From the NCBI GenBank assembly GCA_027066265.1, contig JAMOOB010000142.1, forward strand, positions 1 through 12,593: 12,593 nucleotides of DNA. Direction: 5' to 3'. Position 1 is the stretch's first letter; each line of letters starts with the position of its first letter. A model generated the notes under the pieces. That model had not been told where the DNA came from. It saw only the letters and a list, made by a program, of their open reading frames with translations, and did not search any database. The stretch is from Desulfurococcales archaeon. Lineage in GTDB: Archaea; Thermoproteota; Thermoprotei_A; Sulfolobales; Ignisphaeraceae. A program made the position numbers and the translations under genes. Shown one piece after another: positions 1-6,591 of the stretch.

Positions 1-7
1 TGTAGGG

Positions 8-202
8 ATGGACATGCTTAGGGTTAGGGTTAGGGCATCAACGAGTAGGAAGGGTGGTAAGGAGTACAAGACGCTCTACATCGTTATACCCAGCGATATC
101 GCAAAGCTCCTAGGTATCGAGGAAGGCGACGAACTCAACCTAGAGATCATGGATATAGAGATAGGTGGAGAGAAGAGGAAAGCATTGGTATACTACAAGT
201 AG
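8..202 (+). CDS. AbrB/SpoVT-type swapped-hairpin DNA-binding protein
   Basis: A 64-residue protein. The stretch from about residue 24 to 46 (YIVIPSDIAKLLGIEEGDEL) matches the core of the AbrB/MazE/SpoVT fold, in which a beta strand ending in 'IP' is followed by a short helix, 'LGI..GD' and another strand. Such proteins act as dimers that bind promoter DNA, and many are antitoxins or repressors. The basic N-terminal arm (RVRVRASTSRKGGK) may help contact DNA. No toxin gene follows. The next gene starts 10 bp downstream and encodes a membrane stalk protein, so regulation of that surface gene or of the element is more likely than a toxin-antitoxin role. The start could be the ATG at 8 or the one at 14. 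Only seven bases lie upstream, so its promoter is not visible. Confidence 0.8.
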   Translation: MDMLRVRVRASTSRKGGKEYKTLYIVIPSDIAKLLGIEEGDELNLEIMDIEIGGEKRKALVYYK

Positions 203-212
203 GGTGACGAAG

Positions 213-1037
213 ATGCGGATCGCAATCATCGTCGTGATCGTTCTGATAATCGTTGGCTTAGCAACTTGGTTCGGTATCTATACGCATACAATCCCAGCAA
301 CGACGATCACATCAACGGTTACTCGTAGTGTTGTGGAGACTAGGATCGTGACCACCACCGTTTCGACGACCGTAGCTCAACCCACGACCATCACCGAAAC
401 CAAGACGTTTACCAAGACCGTTACAACGATTAGCACCAAGCTCTACACACACTACGCAACAATCACAACAACGAAGCTAGAAACAACAACCCGAATCATC
501 ACAATCCCACCAACAACAATCACGAAGACAATTACTGAAACTAGGATTCTCGAGAGGAATCTAGTGCTGGAGACAGTTAGCTATGATCCGGTTAAGGTAC
601 ACGAGAACCTCACTTATGCGCTAGAGATTGGAGAGAGGATAGCTGCCTGGATAGCGAAGGCTAACAGTAGCGTTTACGGAATACTTAAGGCAAGGTTCAT
701 GTCTCTAAACGTATCGATACCGATCACGAGAACCTTAGAAGCGATAGAGTCGAAGGGCGTGAACATATCATTAGTAGGCGAAATGCCAGAATCTACAGCC
801 GATTTCGTAAGCGTTAAGATGGCTAGACAGTTTTGTAGATGGATGAAAGGGCATGCCCTAGCCTTCCAGCTTAATACCAATGTTTTAGTGATAGATAAAA
901 GGATAGTGATCCTCATCGGATGGACACAAATAACGGTAATTAAGAGCATGGAGCTAGCAAAACAGCTAATATCGGAAGCAAAATACTTTATAGAGATAAG
1001 CAAAGGATCGAAACCAATATGGTGCCACGGTGCTTAG
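213..1037 (+). CDS. Membrane-anchored Thr-rich stalk protein, unknown function
   Basis: A 274-residue protein. The frame is open from 165, but the ATG at 213 is preferred: GGTGA at 203-207 lies 5 nt before it, just after the upstream stop codon. Residues 2-22 form one very hydrophobic helix (signal anchor). Residues 26-110 are extremely rich in threonine with regular Val/Ile and few acidic residues, as in a heavily O-glycosylated or extended stalk outside the cell. Residues 118-274 look like a folded domain with helical segments, sequons near 132, 151, 166 and 184, and cysteines at 208 and 271. I do not recognise the C-terminal domain. It probably shares an mRNA with the AbrB-type gene. The stalk DNA is a G-poor ACA/ACC-type simple sequence, prone to length change. 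A surface or S-layer-associated role is inference. Confidence 0.75.
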   Translation: MRIAIIVVIVLIIVGLATWFGIYTHTIPATTITSTVTRSVVETRIVTTTVSTTVAQPTTITETKTFTKTVTTISTKLYTHYATITTTKLETTTRIITIPPTTITKTITETRILERNLVLETVSYDPVKVHENLTYALEIGERIAAWIAKANSSVYGILKARFMSLNVSIPITRTLEAIESKGVNISLVGEMPESTADFVSVKMARQFCRWMKGHALAFQLNTNVLVIDKRIVILIGWTQITVIKSMELAKQLISEAKYFIEISKGSKPIWCHGA

Positions 1038-1046
1038 GAACAGGAT

Positions 1047-1055
1047 GTAAAAAGA
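1047..1055 (-). terminator. T-tract terminator between convergent genes
   Basis: On the minus strand a run of five T (1049-1053) lies about 10 nt past the stop of the 704-residue gene. Archaeal transcription commonly ends at such T-tracts without a hairpin. The two convergent genes are separated by only 25 bp (1038-1062). Confidence 0.45.
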
Positions 1056-1062
1056 TACTGAG

Positions 1063-3177
1063 CTAATCGAATCGTTCCTTGAAGTTCTTGATAAACGCAA
1101 ACATGAGTGGATCTCCATTCTCATCTATTTCTATGCACAAGAAGTATCCTCTATCTCCTGGAATCTCATAGGTTGCTACAATGGTGTTGCTATCGATTTT
1201 CTTGAAAGTTAGAACTCCGTCCTCTATGTGATGCCCATACGCATCATCGAGCAAGTACACTACGCTATATCTGCTTGGGTCGATGTTTGGTTCCTGTACG
1301 TAGATCTTTACTGTCATTGCTATGGGTTGCGATGAGTTTGGTTTCGGAGAATACTCTATCCATACCTTTGGCGCTATCTTTGGTTCTTTGGGTGGTTGTG
1401 GTGGTGGAGGCGGTGTTGGGGGTGGTGATGGTGGTTGTTCCTCGATCTTCACGGTGTGGTTATGGATCGTCCGAATCGTTAAGCTCGTGTTGAGCAGCGT
1501 TATCCATATTCTTTCCCACGCCGACAACACGATCGTTGTCGTAGCACCCTGACTTGAATCGATCGGTAGGTTCAGATCGAGATCGAAGATCTTCGAGTAG
1601 TTGACCGTAAGCTCGTAGCTACCGTCGTAGGCATCATTGCTGTGATCGACAACGATGCTCAGCGTACCTGGCTCTGCATAGCCTGCAACCCTCCTAACGC
1701 TTTCGAAGGAGATCTGGCGCGGAATTACTATGGCGTATGCAACCCTAGCCTCGTTGTCTTCCGCAACGAGTAGTACAGGAATAGCTCGTGCTGAATACGC
1801 ATCGAAGCTCGGGGTCTCCGAAGGTGTTTCCGATTCACTTGGAGGAACCCTTATCGCTCCGATCACGAGCCTATCGCTGTCGAGTTTCGTTGCTCTTCCA
1901 TAGCTAACTACGAGTACACGTGCCTCACTACCGTTACCAAGGTCATAGAGCTTAAAGTCAACGGTTCCGACGTAGGTCATGTTTCGAAGCTCGAGCACTG
2001 CGATCGATACACTATGACCGAACCTCGTCGTGGGCGGAGGAACGTTTTCGAAGCCCATCAATGCAAGCAATGCTCTCGAAACGTTCGGAGCGTAGCGATA
2101 GCTAGCAAACTTGCTACAGCTAGCATCGAAACATAGAATGCCCGTCGAAGCGTTGCTACCAATCGCGAACGCAACGAGAGGCTTGCTCACACCTACAACA
2201 AGGTGACGCCATCCTACACTCGTGAATGACAGATCTATGCGTAGACCTTCGACGACGACGAAGGTTCTATAAGGAGGCGTAGAACCACTGGGATCCGTTC
2301 CATCGACAGCATGGACATAGATACGGCTTCCCTCTTCAACTGGTTGAAGATCGTATTCGCTAGGATCGCTAGGATCAGTCACCACGGGAACGAGTATCAG
2401 TGGTCTATCTATCGTGATCCAAGCACTACCATTCCGTATCCTAACCCTGAAGTCCCCTATCTCTACCTCTAGAGAACAGATCCATACATTGACATACGTA
2501 CAACTCTTTATACCACCGAAATAGATCCATCCATCGATAACAACACTCGTGTTAACGATGCCGTACGCTACATCGACGATTCCTTCCGCGACAATGACAG
2601 GAACTCCACCGTGGATACTATACCCAGAGTACTTGTTGAGCCGATATCCATCGTATTCGTAAGTTGTCCAACTAGACATGTTTAGCGATACCTCGATAAC
2701 ATCGCTAGGCTCAAACCTGAACCAGGGCTTCATAGGTTCGAAGACTATCGTCTTGTTCAAGCCCTTAGGTATCGTTATGTTGCAGAATACGTTGTAGTAG
2801 GCTGTCACTATGCAGATTGTTGGCCTGCACCAGGTTGGTATTGTTAGGTTCCTAGCCATCCACGGCGGTACGTCTACGAGGTTCTGGCCTAGTTCCCAGA
2901 GCGGGATCGCAGATGCGTTTCTACCTCCGTAGTCGCATACTATGCCTATTATCGTGGACCAACCCTTCCACTGACCGATCACAAGAACCGAGCCGTTCCT
3001 CGGTGGAAGAACGAGTAGCTTCTCTTCGTGTGCAGGGATCTCGAACTCCGTGATCTGCCTAACCTCTTCGCGAAGCGCTATGTATAGCCTAGCGTAGAGG
3101 AAGAGCATCGCGTATATGATGATTATCGCAAGCAGAGCCATTCCTATTAGCTGGCCCGCACCCCTACGCATCCTCAT
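1063..3177 (-). CDS. Large surface protein with class III-like signal peptide and proline hinge
   Basis: A 704-residue protein, counting from the ATG at 3177. GAGGTGAT (3182-3189) sits 4 nt upstream and overlaps the stop of the preceding pilin-like gene. ATG 3183, ATG 3171 and GTG 3186 are also possible. The N-terminus is short, basic and ends in MRRG, followed by about 22 hydrophobic residues (AGQLIGMALLAIIII...). This resembles the prepilin peptidase (PibD) site of the neighbour's MRRG|VSPIVA. The body (about 40-575) is beta-rich with many N-X-S/T sequons, so it should lie outside the cell. Residues 582-597 are almost all proline (PPSPPPTPPPPPQPP), forming a stiff hinge before a C-terminal beta domain of about 100 residues. 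A pilus-tip or adhesin-like subunit is the best guess. An ordinary signal-anchored surface protein is the alternative. No family was recognised for the body. Confidence 0.6.
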   Translation of the reverse strand: MRMRRGAGQLIGMALLAIIIIYAMLFLYARLYIALREEVRQITEFEIPAHEEKLLVLPPRNGSVLVIGQWKGWSTIIGIVCDYGGRNASAIPLWELGQNLVDVPPWMARNLTIPTWCRPTICIVTAYYNVFCNITIPKGLNKTIVFEPMKPWFRFEPSDVIEVSLNMSSWTTYEYDGYRLNKYSGYSIHGGVPVIVAEGIVDVAYGIVNTSVVIDGWIYFGGIKSCTYVNVWICSLEVEIGDFRVRIRNGSAWITIDRPLILVPVVTDPSDPSEYDLQPVEEGSRIYVHAVDGTDPSGSTPPYRTFVVVEGLRIDLSFTSVGWRHLVVGVSKPLVAFAIGSNASTGILCFDASCSKFASYRYAPNVSRALLALMGFENVPPPTTRFGHSVSIAVLELRNMTYVGTVDFKLYDLGNGSEARVLVVSYGRATKLDSDRLVIGAIRVPPSESETPSETPSFDAYSARAIPVLLVAEDNEARVAYAIVIPRQISFESVRRVAGYAEPGTLSIVVDHSNDAYDGSYELTVNYSKIFDLDLNLPIDSSQGATTTIVLSAWERIWITLLNTSLTIRTIHNHTVKIEEQPPSPPPTPPPPPQPPKEPKIAPKVWIEYSPKPNSSQPIAMTVKIYVQEPNIDPSRYSVVYLLDDAYGHHIEDGVLTFKKIDSNTIVATYEIPGDRGYFLCIEIDENGDPLMFAFIKNFKERFD

Positions 3178-3187
3178 CTCCATCACC

Positions 3188-3604
3188 TCACGTTGATGGA
3201 GTACTCGTTGCGGTGATCGTGTTGATGGGTTTCGGGTTGTTGGGTTTCACTATCTCTAGCCTACATACCCATCCCTCCACATCAACGCTACACGTAAGCG
3301 GTTTCTCGAAGAGTTCTCCCAACCACATCGATTTGCGTGGTCTCAACGTAGCGTTGATCTTCATCACCTTGCTGGGTAGAACCACCTTAACGACGCCGAT
3401 GAACCACCTATCCTCGTTGTTAACGATTCCACACACGTAGTGAGACTCGTTAATCATCGCACACCGTACGTATACCGTATCTACCCTGCTCCGCGAAGCA
3501 ATAGACACCGTCTGCATTATCCTTGCTCCTAGCACTATTGCGATGATTAGCCCAACGACTAGGAGGATGCATGCAGCTACGATCGGTGAAACCCCTCTTC
3601 GCAT
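3188..3604 (-). CDS. Minor-pilin-like protein with class III signal peptide
   Basis: A 138-residue protein. The frame is open from 3751, but the ATG at 3604 is chosen because it gives MRRG|VSPIVAACILLVVGL, a textbook archaeal class III signal peptide. A GGTGGG-type ribosome site lies just upstream. Prepilin peptidase would cut after Gly4. The hydrophobic helix (about 5-27) would pack in a filament core or stay in the membrane. The outer domain has four cysteines (48, 58, 105, 114), possibly two disulfides, and sequons at 52 and 84. The tail (PNNPKPINTITATSTPST) is Pro/Thr-rich. Its stop codon overlaps the ribosome site of the 704-residue gene, so the two are translationally coupled and probably work together. 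A minor pilin or pilus-associated subunit is likely; the exact role is unknown. Confidence 0.72.
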   Translation of the reverse strand: MRRGVSPIVAACILLVVGLIIAIVLGARIMQTVSIASRSRVDTVYVRCAMINESHYVCGIVNNEDRWFIGVVKVVLPSKVMKINATLRPRKSMWLGELFEKPLTCSVDVEGWVCRLEIVKPNNPKPINTITATSTPST

Positions 3605-3771
3605 ACCCAACCCACCCACTGGAGAATAGTAGCAGTTGCTCCATCGACCATCAGACATGGCAAGGCTGGGGCGGAGGTGTCTCGAACCGTTCCTCAACCT
3701 AGAGGCTCGATCCTTGCTAGTCGTAGATGTGGCTACGATGGGTACGTACATAGAATTGAGATGGGCTCGCA

Positions 3772-3785
3772 GAGCTTATTATCAA
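3772..3785. promoter_or_regulatory. TATA-like AT-rich box, usable in either direction
   Basis: CTTATTATC on plus (GATAATAAG on minus) is the clearest AT-rich box in the gene-free stretch. On plus it lies about 26 bp before the GC-rich hairpins beginning near 3806, a fitting distance for a promoter of a small RNA. On minus it lies about 26 bp before an ATG at 3751 that opens the extended frame of the pilin-like gene. Sequence alone cannot decide the direction. Confidence 0.3.
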
Positions 3786-3805
3786 GAACCGGTAGGTAAG
3801 TTTTA

Positions 3806-3886
3806 CTGGGGGCGGCGGTCCACGAAGACCGCTGGCTCCCCGAGATTCTCCGTGGGGGCGGTCCCTAGGACCGCTGCCCACGGAGA
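3806..3886. other. Two tandem GC-rich hairpins: candidate structured RNA or terminator
   Basis: Hairpin A (3808-3841) has inner arms GCGGTC (3815-3820) and GACCGC (3827-3832) with a 6-nt loop, closed outside by GGGG and CCCC. Hairpin B (3848-3885) has outer arms CTCCGTGGG and CCCACGGAG, and inner arms GCGGTCC and GGACCGC around a 3-nt loop. That makes 16 pairs broken only by a small asymmetric bulge. Both share the GGCGGTCC ... GACCGCTG core, so they look like duplicates about 40 bp apart. The tract is far richer in G+C than the DNA around it. GC islands of this kind mark structured RNAs in moderate-GC hyperthermophiles. The rest of the gene-free stretch 3605-3895 holds only a leader for the pilin-like gene. 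On minus the hairpins start about 10 nt after the DUF3800 stop, so a terminator or 3' stabiliser is possible. Confidence 0.5.
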
Positions 3887-3895
3887 GGATGATCG

Positions 3896-4621
3896 CTATC
3901 TATCGATGATCCACTCCTTGAGTCCGCATCCTTCGTACGTATCCTGTCCAGGGCATCTCCTGATCCTGTTCTCGAAGAGGAGGAACGCTTTCTCGAAGTT
4001 GAACCCTCTCCAACTGTATTGATGCATCTTTATGCTCCTCACTATGTAGGCTACGAAATCCGCTATCTGGATCGCTGGTTCTTCGATCGAGTCCTTGAAC
4101 GATACGTATACGCGGTAGGATCTATGTGCAAGGCTTTCTCGAACTGCTTTCTCGACCTCCGACCTAATGTTTGCGTCCTGCCCAATCGTAGAGGAATCGA
4201 ATACTAGGATAGCTATCGGGTAGCGGGACGGAGTCATGAAGATCCTCTCGATGAGCAGCTTCATAGCATGGCTCCTTATACCTTCGGGGCTAGCGATCCT
4301 CACACCAAGACCTCTCTTAACCACGACGATGTTGAGCACGATGTCTAGGTTCGATACCAGCTGCGCAAAATCTTCGAAGATCTTCCTCCTAGTATCGATG
4401 CTAACCCCGTACCACTCCCTATTCCCCTTAACAAGGTTCTTGGTATGGATCTCGTCGACATCGATACCGTAGCTACGCCTAATCCCAGCAACGAAGTTCT
4501 CGATAGCGCTAATGACCTGAGGTAGTCGATCCTCATCTATAGCTACGGACGCAATGACGTAGGGACCTTCGTCCAGCTGATGAGGTTGACCCGACTCATC
4601 CACGTAGACGATCAACGCCAT
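3896..4621 (-). CDS. DUF3800 family protein (RNase H-like fold)
   Basis: A 241-residue protein that opens with LIVYVDESG, the hallmark of DUF3800. It has a middle strand ending VFDSS (Asp142) and the late motif KDS....IQIADFVAY (Asp188). With Asp8 and Glu9 these acidic residues could form an RNase H-type metal site. DUF3800 proteins are widespread in phages, plasmids and genomic islands, and their activity is largely uncharacterised. The frame begins with a TTG at 4624, but the ATG at 4621 is preferred because GCGGTG sits 7 nt upstream. Its own promoter lies at 4658-4680, and the twin hairpins follow the stop, so it looks like a single-gene transcript. The length is normal and all expected motifs are present. 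A nuclease-like role is inferred from the family fold. Confidence 0.88.
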   Translation of the reverse strand: MALIVYVDESGQPHQLDEGPYVIASVAIDEDRLPQVISAIENFVAGIRRSYGIDVDEIHTKNLVKGNREWYGVSIDTRRKIFEDFAQLVSNLDIVLNIVVVKRGLGVRIASPEGIRSHAMKLLIERIFMTPSRYPIAILVFDSSTIGQDANIRSEVEKAVRESLAHRSYRVYVSFKDSIEEPAIQIADFVAYIVRSIKMHQYSWRGFNFEKAFLLFENRIRRCPGQDTYEGCGLKEWIIDR

Positions 4622-4657
4622 CAATGAACACCGCTATCGCTCTCCATGCTAGGGATC

Positions 4658-4680
4658 GATATATAGAATCGTTTATAAGA
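4658..4680 (-). promoter_or_regulatory. Promoter for the DUF3800 gene
   Basis: The minus strand reads TCTTATAAAC (4671-4680) and then TATATAT (about 4659-4665). Either can serve as a TATA box, giving a transcript start about 15-30 nt before the ATG at 4621, which leaves room for the GGTG ribosome site. Confidence 0.5.
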
Positions 4681-4689
4681 ATAGAGTCT

Positions 4690-4705
4690 CGTCAACGCAT
4701 TGACG
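4690..4705. repeat. Short perfect inverted repeat upstream of the DUF3800 promoter
   Basis: CGTCAA-CGCA-TTGACG has 6-bp arms and a 4-nt loop. It lies between the end of the secreted-protein gene (4750) and the TATA box of the DUF3800 gene. It could be an operator, or a weak hairpin at the end of the upstream transcript. Confidence 0.35.
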
Positions 4706-4749
4706 CTCAACGAGTTAGAGTACATAGGTACTACGAAGAACCTTTCAGG

Positions 4750-6285
4750 TCAGTGTTCTCTCAATACCAGCGCTAGCGCTACGTAGAGTATGCAACCAGT
4801 TACAAGTATGTACAGGGACAGAGCTACGTAGTCGATGTGTTCTCGAGGTTCTGGAGGAACATCGATTATCGTACAGTTCCCAACGTTTCCAAAGCTATCG
4901 ACTACGCATAGCAGGTAGGTACCGGGCTCTAGATGGATGTAGTAGGTTCCGTTGAATGGTCCGTAGCGTCGAGAACCGTTGAGGACTGCGAAGACGTAGC
5001 TGTAGTTATCAATTGCACGCACGATAACTCCACATGGTTTCACCGAGACGTTTAGGAGTATCGGTGGATGAGTATCGATAACGATCTGCTTCGGTGAGCA
5101 TCCCAGTACCCAGCTCTTCACAGTATAGTTCCCGTACTTCACCGTAAGCAAGCCGGCCGGGTAGATATTCTCGAGGATTGCGATGCCGCTAGCGTTCGTC
5201 GATGTCGATACGTTCCCGAACGTAATGTTCGCTTCCTCTATGGGGCTACCCCAATCATCTACTACGCGAACCACAACATCGCATCTTCTCTGAGCCAACG
5301 GATTGCCTAACGCAATGCTGAACTTCCTAAGCCCTGGAACGCCTGTGGAATCATCTACCCATACGAAGAGCGTTACGTTAGCCCCTCTGTACAGGCTTAG
5401 ATCGAATCCCAAGCTCTGCAGCAGTGTTTGGTTCGCTCTGAGAACAACGTCGTAGAGCTGCTTCACCAACGCAAAGCGTGGCTTCGTAGAGTTGTCGATG
5501 ATCGGTCTACGAATCTCTATACGATCCACAAAGACTTCCAGCCTGTAGATATCGTCGATCTTTGCAGGGTTCGAGACGCTGAACGTCGAGTTGGGGTAGA
5601 TGTTCATGGGTAGCGAATCCACGATCCTCGGAAGAATCGTTACGTTGAATGCTAGTGGAACGCAGTATCGATTGCCATGAACTATGTACGTAGCTTCGAT
5701 GCTGGTGTTATCGATGATCGCAGCGAAGCGGTACGTATGTGGTCCAGGGATTGGGTCGATCCACGTCGTGGTTTCGTTCGTTACGAATACGAGACTTCCA
5801 TCCCTGCATATCTTCACCGTAGCGTTTTCGTGGAGCTCAACATCGATAACGTTGTTGAAGCTAGAACTAACGTTGTCGTAGAGACACACTGTGGCTACGG
5901 TACCGAGATCTAGACAGGTCTTTGAGGGTTCTACAGAGAAGCATAGACCGAGTAGAGCTGTAGCATTGCCTAGAGAAATCCAGTTACCGAACCTTATCCA
6001 AGCGCTTAGGTTTGCACAGCCATTCAGATCCTCGAGAACATCGCTCTTGAGAACTACCGCTATAGACTCATTCAATGTCTCTAGACGAACGCTCTTCGCA
6101 TAGCCACAAATCTCTACCGATACATTAGCGAATCCTAGTCGATACGAAGTATCGTTCATTCCGTAGAGTTGCTCGAGATCCGTAGCAACGTCTATCGCAA
6201 CTATGCGAGGATCTTCTGCTAGTACCGTCGATGATGCTAGCAACAGCGTTAGTATTAGTATAGGTACCGGAACGCGGATAATCAT
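4750..6285 (-). CDS. Secreted, C-terminally anchored, sequon-rich surface protein
   Basis: A 511-residue protein. Residues 5-23 form a classical signal peptide ending VLA|ED. Residues 484-507 form a C-terminal membrane helix followed by LREH. The body is therefore outside the cell and tethered. It holds more than twenty N-X-S/T sequons and a dozen or so cysteines, several in close pairs. Residues 335-393 (RCDVVVRVVDDWGSPIEEANITF... TNASGIAIL) match the carboxypeptidase-regulatory-like/SpaA type of beta sandwich, with a 'G.P...A.ITF' turn and a later 'T...G.A'. Residues 402-478 resemble another Ig-like unit. The N-terminal 200 residues are unassigned. The start is secure: GGTGATC (6294-6300) lies 8 nt before the ATG. 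The stop of the preceding gene lies 18 bp upstream, so the gene belongs to a three-gene unit. A surface or cell-contact role is inferred. Confidence 0.72.
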   Translation of the reverse strand: MIIRVPVPILILTLLLASSTVLAEDPRIVAIDVATDLEQLYGMNDTSYRLGFANVSVEICGYAKSVRLETLNESIAVVLKSDVLEDLNGCANLSAWIRFGNWISLGNATALLGLCFSVEPSKTCLDLGTVATVCLYDNVSSSFNNVIDVELHENATVKICRDGSLVFVTNETTTWIDPIPGPHTYRFAAIIDNTSIEATYIVHGNRYCVPLAFNVTILPRIVDSLPMNIYPNSTFSVSNPAKIDDIYRLEVFVDRIEIRRPIIDNSTKPRFALVKQLYDVVLRANQTLLQSLGFDLSLYRGANVTLFVWVDDSTGVPGLRKFSIALGNPLAQRRCDVVVRVVDDWGSPIEEANITFGNVSTSTNASGIAILENIYPAGLLTVKYGNYTVKSWVLGCSPKQIVIDTHPPILLNVSVKPCGVIVRAIDNYSYVFAVLNGSRRYGPFNGTYYIHLEPGTYLLCVVDSFGNVGNCTIIDVPPEPREHIDYVALSLYILVTGCILYVALALVLREH

Positions 6286-6303
6286 CGCTTCTCGATCACC
6301 TTG

Positions 6304-6591
6304 CTAGGTATGGTAGAGATCCACGGTCTTCGCCTCGACGACTTCTACGACTAGCTCTAGTGAGTCCTGTATCGCTTCGATACGTGGCTTCCTAACCATT
6401 AGCCCGTAGCTCTTGAGAAGGCGTTTCAGGTTCGTTAGCGCTCTGTGTATGTGGTCCAGATCCATCAAGTTGAAGAACCTCAGCCTAAGCTCCGCCGTAG
6501 AGCTATTGATATCTCCAACGAACGCTGCTAGCGCACCGGTGGCGTTCAAGATCTCGTTCTCGAGAGATTCGAGAAGTTCGAGGAGCTTCAA
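6304..6591 (-). CDS. Small helical protein with TTG start, unknown function
   Basis: A 95-residue protein that is almost entirely helical by composition, with heptad-like leucines at the start (LLELLESLENEIL) and around 40-62. It has no membrane segment and no cysteine. The start is TTG at 6591: its TTGA overlaps the TGA stop of the upstream coiled-coil gene, and GGTGA lies 6 nt before it. The next in-frame Met is residue 43, which would remove half the protein. The tight coupling suggests that it is made with the zinc-ribbon coiled-coil protein and may bind it. No family recognised. Confidence 0.65.
   Translation of the reverse strand: MKLLELLESLENEILNATGALAAFVGDINSSTAELRLRFFNLMDLDHIHRALTNLKRLLKSYGLMVRKPRIEAIQDSLELVVEVVEAKTVDLYHT

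Noticed and set aside
18..35. Three TTAGGG units in a row, identical to the vertebrate telomere repeat.
   Set aside because: They lie in the coding sequence of the AbrB-like protein and simply spell LRVRVR with AGG/GTT codons. Three units in a coding region are likely chance. A weak quadruplex is possible but unsupported.
3660..3720. tRNA-like GGTTCGAG segment on the minus strand.
   Set aside because: The putative T-stem does not pair, and no acceptor or anticodon arms could be built.
3806..3886. H/ACA or C/D guide RNA.
   Set aside because: No pseudouridylation pocket of adequate size, no convincing ACA box at the required distance, and no paired C and D boxes.
3636..4022. Plus-strand 128-codon open frame across the twin hairpins.
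   Set aside because: It overlaps the DUF3800 coding end and the hairpins. The translated product is low in plausibility and has no ribosome site.
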